From Nemopilema nomurai (lineage: Eukaryota > Cnidaria > Scyphozoa > Rhizostomeae > Rhizostomatidae), in contig ML133421.1 of the NCBI GenBank assembly GCA_003864495.1, forward strand, positions 868,001 to 932,000: a stretch of DNA of 64,000 nt, in the 5' to 3' direction. A program made the position numbers and the translations under genes. Positions 1 to 12,300 of this stretch are shown one piece after another (position 1 is the stretch's first letter; every line of letters begins with the position of its first letter). The notes beneath the pieces were generated by a model that worked only from the letters and a program-made list of their open reading frames with translations, was not told the origin of the DNA and did no database searches.

Positions 1-34
1 GGTCATAGATTAGCTAAGAGTAACCACGTGTGGT

Positions 35-500
35 AATTCAATCATGTCTCGATTGAAACCAGCCATGTTCTGATAGATCAAATTATGCCTTGATTGAAAA
101 CCAATCATAGTTGATTTCAGCTAATCATCCCAAATGAATCCAACAATATCATGGTTGAAACGAATCCTGTCTTGATTGAAGCCAATAGTGTGTTTATGTA
201 TGCCAATTCTGCTCTCAATGAACCAATCATGCTTTGTTAAAAACGAATCTTATCCTGATTGAAACCAATGAAGTCACGAGTGAAACCAACCATATCCTAG
301 TTGAACCAGACCGAAACCTTGGTAGAAATCAGCCATACCTTGATTGAAGCCAACCAAATCTTGATTGAAGCCAACCAAATCTTGATTGAAGCCAACCAAA
401 TCTTGATTGAAGCCAACCAAATCTCGGTTGAAACCAACATAATCTTGATTGAAGCTGACTAAACCTTTATTGAAACCAACCAAATCTTCGTTGACATCAA
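35..500. repeat. 21-bp minisatellite, core perfect, edges degenerate
   Basis: A 21-bp unit (minus-strand core reads as a VGFNQDL heptad; plus-strand core TTGATTGAAGCCAACCAAAT) is repeated about four times without change between roughly 340 and 424. Degenerate copies built on TTGATTGAAACCAA spread from about 35 to 500. The unit is a multiple of three, so it keeps a 69-codon frame open on the minus strand (274-483). That frame is best read as a by-product of the repeat, because no flanking coding signal or splice structure supports it. Confidence 0.9.
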
Positions 501-3500
501 TCTTACCTTAGACCTCATATACGATTAAACCTTAGAATTATATCTCGCACACCGCCACACAATAGCTGAAGAAATATGGTCTTATGTTTCCGTACAGAAT
601 TTAATAAGGCTTGTTGGCAATCTTAATACGTACAGTCGTCCAGAGCTTCTGACACAAAGGACTGCTCCTCCAGCTCGTCTGTTGGATATGGTGAATTTTG
701 CTTAAAATAATTTTTTCGTATTAAATCAGGTGAATGTGTCTCCTCAGGTCAGATTTGTACTCGAAACTTTTGCGTCGTTCTGCTTCTTTCTTGGTAAAAG
801 TAGGCCCCAACGCATTTTGAGTACTTGGTGTCATTCCAAAGAAACTACCTGTAATTTTCACCGAGGAGATCTTAAAATGAGAATCAGCTGCGTTGTGACA
901 GAAGCCGGTCATACCCACGCAATAAAAATCAATTGAGAGGGCAGCTGCTTCAGCTAGGCTCTAATCGTTATATTTGCCCAACTTGTGAAATGAAAATATG
1001 AAAATTGACAAACTTCTTGGCGGATTGGGCCTACATTTTCTGATTCGTCCGAATTCTGAGTTTGTGATACTTAGTATTAAGGATGGATTAAACTCTGTCT
1101 TCGAATGGATTTGCCAATACTTCTCGAAGAAGTATGCAAATATCGGGAAATGACGGTGTTACAGCCTTTGGGAGAGCATTTCATTGGCTGGTTTATACCC
1201 CGTCAATCGAGAAAAGTCACCGTGAAAAGACGGACCCTTTATGTCTTTCCAGAAAGGGATTTTGCAGTTTTGACCCAATCTAAGGCAGCTTGAACTAGGC
1301 TTTGAACTTGACACAATAAGACCTGATGATATTCTTGTTCAGGTGAAAAATTGCGAAATACATGTCTGTCAAATTAAAACTGTTTTGAATAAAAGATGTT
1401 TCTTTTGAACTTGGAAACCAAATTAAGCAAGCCAAAAATTCCTTCTTTTAAAAGGTTAATCCTTGTGTAGTCTACAATGCTAAGGTCATGGCCCAAAAAG
1501 ACTTCGTCCAACCTAACAAAAAAGCATAGTTGCACCTGAATATTCCTGCTAAAGTGAAGCTTGCTATGTAAAACACACTACATTATGGCGAGGGAAAAGG
1601 AAAGAGGAAAGGAAAGAAAGTCCCTCGAGCATCAAGAGCAAAACATATACTGGCGATGATTCTGTTTCAGTTTTGCAAAATTTTGCTCTTGGAACATACC
1701 TTTGTCCTTAGTTAGGCCAGAGAAATGCATTTCACCCAGAAGGCCTCTTCATTGTGCTATATTAATCCTGCAATTACCAAGTCATAGGGATAATCAGGCA
1801 ATACAAGCGGTGGTCAGAATCAGGAACGTAGCCAGTCTTGAAGGCAATATTTCACTACTGACTTGAAACAATTCGTTTTGCTTTAATGTGAAGTAGACTT
1901 GGTACTTATGATTGGGCCTAAAATGTCAAAAATTCGTTTTGCTCAAAAAAATATATCTTTCTTTAGTTAGGCCACAAGAGCATCATTCCACGCAGAAAGC
2001 CCTTTGCTCAACGAAACCAAAAAAATCAGAGGCATACCAACAAGTGTGCTTTGGGCGATTCCTTTAAATTGATACATTTATGTGTAACTTTCTTGTTACC
2101 ATTTAATGAAAATGTCAGCTTTATTCTTATAACGTTAAAACAAAAGGGGAAATTGACTGAAATTTGGCACCCGTTTTTATATGATATTTGCATGACTGCG
2201 ATGCACAAAGCAGTTATTCTTGCCCCTTATGATAAAATATACTCCTTATGATAGATAGAAAAACGCCAATAAAATGTCATGTTGACATTGCCCAGTACTG
2301 CCAACAGAAAACAAGCATCGATAGAAAAGCAGCGACATGTTATGAGTCAACATGACGTAAATTTGTAAAAGTCTGTTTGTAGATAATGATCGAAATGACT
2401 TAAGAACCATTAATATCTCTTGCATGAGAAGTCCTCGATTCTAGGGCTTATTCATAAAAGCTTTCTTGTAAAGTCGTTTGCCAACGCAAGCAACAACGTA
2501 TCCAAGAAACTTTATATCAACTAAGCTTAAATACACCTGTGTTTATAGGGGGAATCCTTTCAGGGGAGTACCACTGGCTTTGGGAGATCACATATCTAGA
2601 TCAGAGCATTACGAGATCAGAGCATGATACCAAAAGTGTCACGCAGTAATCAATGTAGTTAATATGAATAAACGGTAAACCTTTTCGGTGCTCAAGCTCG
2701 CAACGGCCGCCTGACATCGGCTTCCTGATACAAAATGCTTAAAAATGAGCCGAAGAGTGAAACAGAGTAGGCAGGGTCAGAGAATGATCAAAAGCTGAGG
2801 GAATAAATAGCTGGTCGCGGATCCAAAACCATATCAGTAAGAGAAGAAAGAGCGCGCGAACGACAATTACTCAAGTCTCACAGCTTGCAACAGAAACCTA
2901 CAAAATTAATTTTTCAAGCGCCGCTTTACGTGGACGACTCAGTTTTGTGTAAAATATATGAATTCTACTTGCAAAGGCAACCAGCCGTTATTCTTTTAAT
3001 AGACCCTTTGCGGAAGACAGAATACATATTCTAAAGAAGCTAGCCTGTGTAAATATATGTTCATTAAATTGCCATTTTGCTAAATCAATACCATCATTAA
3101 TGAACTATCATAAATGATATTTCTCTGTATCTTTCAAAAAATGTTAAAATGAAAAAAGAAATGTATCTCTAATCTGAAAAGCTCATCAACCGAGACAAGG
3201 CTAAGGCCAAGTGATGGAAATATAAAATAGGTGAAACTGTTCGCATTGCCAGATCCATTTTAAAATTACAAATACCTTAGAATTAAACTGTTCATGTTTT
3301 CACTTCATACAGTAGAATTATACAGGCAGAAAAGTACTATTTAGGCCACAGCGGTTATGGAGGCTATCTCATAGCGAGACTGAAGCCTCCGCATAGATAC
3401 AGGAGCCGCAAGGTTTGGTAAGCGACACAAACACATAATATTGAACAACTAAAATTATTTCTCTCCTCTAGACAGAGCAGAAGTAGGCTGCCACTTGTGC

Positions 3501-6244
3501 AATTCAAACCTTCTAATTGCAAAACGGGTGTTTACCATTTCCTCTCAGCCCTGGGGCGTAGGTGGACGTAAAGAGAGCTTGTGCTTGCAGGCGTATGTGG
3601 TTAGAAAGCCAATTGAGTTGCGAAGTGTTGTCGTGTCGCCTACGTAAATATTCGGGCTTCTAAGATCAAATGTTTTTTGAAACATTTCTAAGTCCCGCAT
3701 GACACGTGCTTGACAACTTTCCAGTTCCCAAAACAATGATTTTCCGCATTCTACCTGGTGATTCCTCAGTTCAACTCAAATGTAGTATTCGTATCACTTT
3801 CCCAGCACCTACGATTTTAACCTGGTCTTTCCTTTCATACAGTTCACGGTTTTCTAAATAATTTTATTCACGGGTTTAGGGAGATAAACCCCTCATGAGA
3901 AAAGAGACCAAAAATCCAAATGATGTTGTACCAGTTAGTCCTACATTTTCATTGCACACTTTTGGCTCTTTCAAGAGGTTATTTGATCAGGTGAAACTTC
4001 TTCTTGATGATTGAATTTAGAGCACTTTCTCTATTACAAAAAAACAAGCCATCTTACATCAGCTACAACCGTCTGGCTACGAATCGCCGGGAAAGAAATC
4101 GTACTCAACCGAAAAAAATTTAAAATACTCCGGACCTGATGAATATCAAGAACCAAACGGGTTTCAATAATCAGGAAGACATTTGTCAACCAGAAAAAAC
4201 AATTGTGCCTAGGTCAGGGTAATCCTAGCCGGTAAAGGTTTTATTAAAGCGGAAGCAAATGCTGAAAGTAGCAGGCTTTTAATAGGAGAGATTGCTGCTA
4301 ATTAGGCAGACAAATATCCTCGGCTCATTTCAAAAGGTGGACTTTTGGTTTTGTGTAGCAGGTATTGGAGAAACTTTCCCACTTGGCGTATTGCAATCAA
4401 CGGGTCTCAGCCACTGCAGTTCTCCGAACGAATATCCCGAAAATTTTTTACACTCAGCCCATAAAGATAACGATAATAATTAAGTCTAGGCATCATTTTT
4501 TGTTGCCTTATGAAATCTAAACACGCTATTCGATTTAAGGCCTCCTTTTTCTAGTCTTAAAGTTTTTATACAAATCAAGTGAATCAAATGGGACAGATAT
4601 TAATCATATAAGACAGATCAGACTTCTTTCTATTCCACATCCGAGTGGATTCAACTTCTAAATATTGATACCCACTAGGTCAAAGTTGTTTTAGGGCGAC
4701 AAAAATTATTCAAGTTTAGCGAAGGTTTTTCGACGAATGCTTAGGGGAAGATACGGCTACAGAAGCTCAAGATTTGCCACTGAAGAAGAAGCCAAACGTC
4801 TGACAGCGTTTTGGAGCGCCATTCTAAGCAGATGCTTGCTTTCGCTAGTCGCAACCTACTCTGGCAGGTCGATGATTAAACGTCATTTCATTTTGGACAG
4901 ACAGCTGTTAAATCAAACAGCTTATACCCGGCAAAGGTAGTGCAGTTGAAGACAATTTATCGTTAGCAAGACAACAAAATAAGACGTGTTCCACATGATC
5001 CTAGTGATAAGGCTTCAAAAATATAAAATATCGAGCAGCAAAAGTAAAGATAATAACTTGATTGTGCCCAGGCAAAAGAGAAAATCGTTGATATTTCTAA
5101 GCTGTTTATGAATACTGACCCTGTGGAAAAATAATCGTCGCTATCTTTGCGGCAAAACGACCAACCGCTTCTCTTCTGGCAGCTTGAGCGAGCCCAGTGC
5201 ACCGATACAGTCCTACGACTCTTCTGTAGTCAAACGGATTCTTTTTTCAATAAGCCCTAGTTACGCAGGTATTCTCACACCTGTTTTTCCTGAGGCGGGT
5301 ACGAAAGCTCACTCAACATGCTAGTCCATCTACAGGCGATTCACAAAACCAGCCTTCACTTCCTGCGTGACGTAATGCATCTACAGCCGTGGCTTGGTGG
5401 GAAGGTCAACCACACAACCAAAGCCAACTATACGACAGCGAGCACACTGGGAGGATTGATATATTAGCTTTCCCTGCACCTCTGACACCAGATCAAGGAA
5501 TATTGAGGGTTCTTTTCCATAACAAAACTATATATTAAATTGGTCATGAACAAGGATTCAGGAATCAAGCAATGATGAAAAAATTTTCTTTTGCAACTTA
5601 AAACTATCATCAGCAGCATATATATGAGCTGAAGTAACAGAAGAAGGGACATCTGATAATTTTTGTCCGAGAAAAAAACTTAGCAGAAAATTGATTAAAA
5701 AACAGTCGAGGACTGATCTAAAAAGAAGCCAGGCTCTTATTTCGAGGAAATACCACAGGTCCTTAGAAAAAAAATTAACTAAATTCCAGAATACCAGAAT
5801 AACATCCACTGCTTTTTACACCTATCTGTCAGTGTGCCCTCTGAATTACAGCCAGGTCCAAAAAGAATGTTAGAAGAAGGAGAGAAAAGAAGCAGTTGAC
5901 AGTTGATCAAAATATACTTGATTTCACTCCTTCTACCGACTGCACAAGTTCCAGATAACATTAAATGTCGAAACATCAAATGTGTGGCTGCAAACCGCAT
6001 AGACGAATAGCACCGGCTCGAAAGTATGCTACGAGCTCTGTCGTTCGACTCTGATGACGTCAAAGTCACTGTGTGAGGCCTAGCCGACAGCACAAAAAAG
6101 CCCAATGTGTTTCGCTGATATGGGCTAATTGAAAAGCGGAAAATTTGAATATCAATAGGTCATTATTCCGGCCACTGTAATTCATGAAGGTAAAGTAAAT
6201 AGTTCTAGGATTCAATCTTGGCTGTTTCCATTTCAAGAAAAGCT
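501..6244. other. Intergenic, no gene recognised
   Basis: Only short open frames (under 110 codons) occur here and none resembles a known family. Two adjacent stretches, about 721-936 and 1000-1293, stay open for 50-68 codons and could be fossil coding sequence, but no splice context or homology supports them. A possible diverged copy of the MITE found in PRMT9 lies near 2790-2875. The 108-codon minus-strand frame at 5779-6105 lies beyond the PRMT9 poly(A) signal and has no recognisable domain. Confidence 0.6.
2785..2880 (-). mobile_element. Possible degraded MITE fragment, same family as 14883-15452
   Basis: The GGAATAAATAGC...GCGGATC.AAAAC block followed by AGAGCGCGYG matches, in reverse orientation, the right half of the element inside PRMT9 intron 1 (GTTTTCGATCCGC...GGCTATTTATTC). 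The similarity is patchy, and the terminal repeat is not clearly preserved. Confidence 0.35.
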
Positions 6245-6246
6245 AA

Positions 6247-6252
6247 TTTATT
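6247..6252 (-). promoter_or_regulatory. Poly(A) signal of PRMT9
   Basis: A canonical AATAAA on the minus strand sits about 95 bp past the PRMT9 stop codon, a normal distance for 3' end formation. Confidence 0.6.
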
Positions 6253-6344
6253 CAGTAACCGGCTAAATCAATTACTTCCACCTGACGATACAAATACAAA
6301 TACATGGATACCGTCTAAAGAGGAATCAATAATTAAGCGAGAAA

Positions 6345-9300
6345 CTATGCAATACTCAGCTTATTAATGTGAATATTGCCCCTGTTCATAGCTATTCGGA
6401 GTGTAATATCATTTCCAGCTTTTATTGGTGTCTTATCCTTTATGACTGCGAGTGATTGATGCCAATGAGTCTGCAAAGAGATGCACAACATTAGGATAGA
6501 ACATCATAAAAGGTATTTATGTGATTCAGCTGATGACAGAAACGCCAGAAAGGGACGGCTTAATGGTTGTTAATAAAACCTTTAGACTGAATGACCAACT
6601 GGAATGATGTCCTTTTTAAACTGGAGTCATCGTTAGGAGACTGTCTAGGTAATCTAGGGATTTCTTAAAGGATCGGGGTGCCACGGTTTTCAAACAATTC
6701 AACAGGCAACCCGCAGCCTAATACTCCATGAAGAACAAAGCTGTATAACCAAAGTGGTAACAGAGTAACACGAAGTAGATACCCGGGTTTAGATCAAAGA
6801 AAGGTCAGTCAGAAATGCAATTAACAGCGGGTGTTGTTGCCTAAGCCAATCAGTGCCGCGAACGTACGAAATCAGTAACTGGAAACGGTAAACTGAACAG
6901 CTTTTGTCTGCGCAAACAAAACCAGTCATCCTGCTTCAAAACAGCTCGACTTTTTAAGAAACTGTTCTATTTCATCTCAAGATGAGTAGCTTTATTCTAT
7001 CTCAAGATGAGTCAAATCCAAATTGAGAAAATAATTAACCCGAAAAACCGTTAAAAGGTCAACCTCAAAACAGGCCTTTGTTGAAAGTGAATGTCCACTA
7101 CAAAGAACAATTGTAAACCAATAGGCAATGGCCGAAAGATCACCACTCTCTAACGCAGTTACTTTTCTTTCGACTTCCATTGGGGACTTTAAGTGACTCA
7201 GTTCCTGAAAGAACGGCATAAAAACGACTGTATAATATCAATAGTTGATAGAGCTGACAAAGATAGAAATAACAACGCTAGGAGAAATCTAGTTTATAGG
7301 AAGTAAAACAACACATATTGACAGCATACTTTAAAGTGAGTTGCAAAATGGAAGGTTATAGGTGGCATGGCAAAGAAAATCTCAAGTCTCAAGAATGGTG
7401 TCCACTGATACTTGTAGTTGCCCCATAGCATCATTAGCAATGACGTCAGCGTCAATATTTGACCGTTGCTTATGACGTCTTGCCCTTGAGCTTTCATAAC
7501 GTTACCATGAGAACTATCACTTCACGGAAAAGGCGTTTTAGTGAAAATCCGTATTGGCTGACAACCAGTCCAACACCCGCACTTTTGCGTTTGAAATCTA
7601 ATAACTTACGTCATCGTTTTCTCCTTCTGTCAAGTCAACAGAAAATAAGTCAAATTCATCTGTGAGATTTTCGTGAAGTAGATCTGCCATATTCACATCC
7701 GGATGTGTCGAAACCTCAAAATAGATATAACAAGATGCAGTCTAAGTTGTTGGCAAGTTCGATTTACGCCATAGCTATATGAATAAATAATGGATAGAGG
7801 GTGAAAAAGTAAAGTCCGGAAAACTTTGAAACAAATTTAGTAAAGAGTGAAACACCATCTAATCAAAAGGAAAACAAAAATAGTGATACGCTGATAAATA
7901 AGAGAGGTTATACGAAATACTGTGGGTAAATCGTTTAGACAAATCTCCAAACTAAACTTTGCGGTAATCGTTTTATGAAATAAGTCAAAGGATATGAGTC
8001 TTGGAACCTTGTTACAGCAATTCAAATATTGATGAAGTTATTTATTAAGTTTTTTAACTTTAGAAAGCCTTGCAACAATGAGATAAAAACCCCACAAGGC
8101 TGCTAAACTTCCAAATCTTTCGGTGAGCGTTGAAGACAATGTCAAACCTGGTATTCTTTCATGTGTCTCCCAATATCAAACCCCATAGTGACTTCTGCAT
8201 TGCGTATGAAATTGTCGCTTTCAATAGAAGTAGAGTGCACAAGACGGCCGTGTACAACAAGCTTTTCTGGAATCAAGACACCATTTGCTTTGAGCAGGAA
8301 CATTCTATGAACAAGATAGTCGACAGCTATTACTAAAAATTGTGCAAAGAAGCAAAGACATGTAATTTCAGACTAGAAAAGAGCACCAAAATCATGAATA
8401 AACCGGAGCAGGCATCTTGCATACGGTCAAGCTTTCCTTCGGTTGTGAAACCTCTTGCAGCCAAAAGAATGCTGTTCAATTTTTGAAGACAAATCGTTAT
8501 AAATGGTAAGTCATTGAAAAGCATACATTCATAACCCTGGAAACAAAAAAAATATACAGATGGGTATTTATCTCTTGTATGTAGCATTACATCATCTTCG
8601 AATGGGGTCTTTAGGCTACAGAAGAAAGACCTTCACTAAACTTTGCAACACAAAACTTTGATCGCACCACGGTTTGTAAAAGATGCTACCAATTTATAAA
8701 TCAACGAAAATGTTTGAATTGAGGATTGAGCTTGCTTAAAGTCTTATAGAGCTTCTGCTAAACCATTCAAAAACTGGGATTCTTATTCGCCATGAAAAAC
8801 AATATCTATAGTAAAGTATGACGTGATGCCACAAATTACTTCAGAAGAAATGTTAATGAAGTAGCTTTAGCATTCTGTGATCAAACTGGCAAATTCAGCA
8901 AAAACCTGATCGCTCAGTTAAAAACTTCGTTTATCTAAGTGCATGTTTCGTAGCGTCTGAAAGAAGACAACGTTAATTTCTATCAATTTATGATTGTGCA
9001 TCTAGCTTCACACTGTTTGATTGCTTTTCAACTCAATAGCACCCTACCTGTCCTTTGCCCATTTACCATTCTCCTCTACTCTACGCTGCTCGTGATAATT
9101 GTGCTTCACATTCTACGCGACGAATAGTGAATAAAACAATACCTTGTCATTACGATGTCGTCGAAGTACCGCTGGTAAATAAGCCCGTTTTCTTCGATTA
9201 TTTCGGTGACAATGACGTCATACTTCTTGACATCAAGGACAACTGTGAGAGATGTTTGGTTTTGAGCACGTGATAAACAGAAAGAGCATTGCAAGAATAT

Positions 9301-12300
9301 TCAAAGAAATCTTTAAGGCAGGTAAGGCTCGTATCAAACCTCATTGTCGTAACTGAGGGGCCCTTTACATGAGACCCGAAATGAAATTTCGAATGCTTTC
9401 ACGTGGTATTCACGTGACTTCATGCTTCTCATAACAGAGCGGGACGTTTTGGGGTTCTTGAAGCATTGGCGGAAAATCAAAAGAAACTTATTTTGATCAC
9501 AGTCCTTGAACGATTTCAAATTCTACCTCAAGAAAGTTTTTTGTTTCTAATTCTTCACAGTATCGAATATTTCATTGTCTCTGTTTTGCTATAAGTGATG
9601 AAATTTCATTCTTGCTCACGTTTTTCGATTCACTCAGTGGTTTTTTCCTTGAAATAATTGCAACCAATGAGCCAAGATAGAGAAGTGGCGCCAAGTTCAA
9701 TATGTTGCCTAACCCCCTACCCCCAAACACCATCCCTCCCCCCCCCCCATATGCAAAACTGATCTGTTTACATGACATTCGTGCCGGCATGAGTTTCATC
9801 TCGGGTCTCATGTAAAGAGCCTCTGAGATTGTCGTTAAATTGACTTCAGGCTGAAATTAAAATTAAAGGGAATAACCTTCAGGTAAAGATTTCCGCAAGA
9901 AACTAATCTGATCTACTGGAATCCCATTTTCTTCGGCTGCTTTTGTCAAGAACAACTCTGTTTCGCAATTAAAAGCAACCACATCGATTTGTACTTTCTC
10001 TGAAAGGAAATTTGAACCAATAGAATGGGTTGGAAAATAAAAAAAATTCAAATAAATCTTAGACTCTAGCCACTACCAATAAGTATCAATGGATTCATGC
10101 ACACACAAGAATGAAAATGGAAAATGTAACTCATTTTAAGCGCAACAGACAGAAGGAGAATGATCAAGAATATTCTTATGCCTTTTTATCTGCAGTTTAG
10201 TGCTTTATTCTGTTTTTGATGCTTCAAGGCAAGGCATCAACCCACCTTCACCCCAATGCATACTACAGCTAAAGCAGTGCACAATTCTTCTTTGGTTCCC
10301 CTAATTGCATGCTGATTAGTGGAAAAATTCTCAGTGTATACAATGTGAAGAGGCAAATTAAAGGGAGTAAAAGTTACCTGTCTCTTTGACAAAAAGCGGC
10401 AAAAGTGACACATCTTCGCATATAAACAACACATCAACATCCGAATTCACTTCGCCGGCCTTGCTGTTAACTGCCTCGGCGATAGCATTACGATAAGCGA
10501 GGCAGTAACTGACATCATTAATTCTCGAAACCCTTCTTCTATTCACTGGAATGCTCGTCGATTCTCTGTCTAGTTTAAGCAAACCCTGGCCTTCTCGCGA
10601 ACCAGGCATTTGCAGAAGTTCACAAGTGCAGACTCCGTGGTGATACGACTGGCCATTAGATCTTACACAAGAGGCCACTAGTTTCTTGCTATCCTCTTCT
10701 TGCATCGCACAGGCATCGAAATACTTGCATCTCTCTGTGCAACGGGCAGTTGAAAGTGTATCCCGTTTACTTGTTTCTTCCCTCTTGCCAGTTGGCCCAC
10801 AGGGGTGGTTATCGATCTTATGGGTATGACTCTCTGAAAGTTCAGCTGTCCCCACCCTTGCATCAGTGCACCCTATTTTTATATGTGGCAACTGCTTCTC
10901 ACTGCAGCTTGACCCGTGAATGCGTTCGGGAATTATTTGTAAATATTGGTCACTGCAGCGGTACATTAAGTCGACAGACGAGCCTAAAACAAAGAAAAAT
11001 CGAATCCATTGATAAAATTGGGCAAAAAGTTGTAATGCCTTTTACATAGAATATAATTTACAAAATATCTTAAAATGGTTGTCTACTATCATACCACTTT
11101 CATCGAAAAAGGCAGCAATGACAATTCTTCACTGTCAGGTCACCCTAGGGCGATTCCTGACCGGAGAGATTCTCCCTCTAAGCGTGCAAATGACATTTTA
11201 CAATAGCGATGAATCGTACATGTGAAGAAACTTAAACTCCGTTCACCCACCATTTACGACGTGATAGTCTTTGATGCTGACATTATTCTCGAGATGAACG
11301 TTGAAAATCGCTTGCTCCCAACAAGAGTCTGCATCTGGCGACGAACTTATGTGGATTTCCTCATCAAGTTGCAACTCGAACCAGACAGCAACGGCATCGA
11401 AAATGCCACTGGCAGTAACTTGGACATTGATGGTACGCGCACATCCAGTAAGTGCAGTTAGCTCCTGGGTAAACAAATAACATTAGAAAATACTATTCGT
11501 GGTTGATCCAGAAGAACAAACTACGAGATGCAGCAATGGTTGATCAACCTTCTAGTGGCATTAGAAATTAGTGTAAAAATGCACCTAGCAAATGGTTTAG
11601 CAAACGTAAGTAAGGCTTGCCAATACGACGAAAACCCAACTCACAGTCTTACAGTTATGGTGCAAACCTAAGGGTCAAGTCAAGTGGGATCTAACTGAGA
11701 CTTCTCAAATGGAAAGGTTTTATAACAAAGTAAGAAAAAATCCTACAATACCCACCATGGTTCTCAGTGACTCTGAGATTTAGAATGGCATTGACTGCCA
11801 TAATGTGGAGGAGAAATCGTCTTCTTCAGCAAAAAGTTTAAAGGAAATTGATCTTCTAGAAAATTTACTTTACAGCAAAACTTGAAAACCAGCTCTTGAA
11901 ATTGATGTTAAAGTAACTATTTTGAGCTCGTTTTGGATAAAACCAAGGTACCAGAAGAAACCAGAGAAAAATGTTGGATACAGACACAAAGAGAATTTAT
12001 TTACCTGTAAATCATTAAAATTGATTTCTATCAACTTTGTTGGTTTGCTCAAGCATCGATATCCATTCTTAATGCACTTTAAATTCTCAGTTGTGTAAGG
12101 CTGTTCTGTTGCATCTTCAGGATCTCGCCTTCCCAGCAGTGCAACAGAGTTTAGCTTCATACCAAGAATTGTCTTCTCAGATCTAAGATGAAGAAAATGA
12201 TAGATCCACTCAAGACGATTTGCAAAGCATATGTTTTATCAGAGTAAATGTGAAGACTTTCTTTGAAATCCAGAATTCACTAAACATATAAAAAAACTTT

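Noticed and set aside
8333..8587. Minus-strand 84-codon frame starting after a good acceptor (TTTGTTTCCAG) between PRMT9 exons 9 and 10
   Set aside because: Its frame is incompatible with the phase-2 donor of exon 9 (a stop follows at once), and exon 9 joins exon 10 perfectly without it. It has no PRMT9 similarity.
10750..11049. 99-codon plus-strand frame
   Set aside because: Opposite strand of PRMT9 exon 7.
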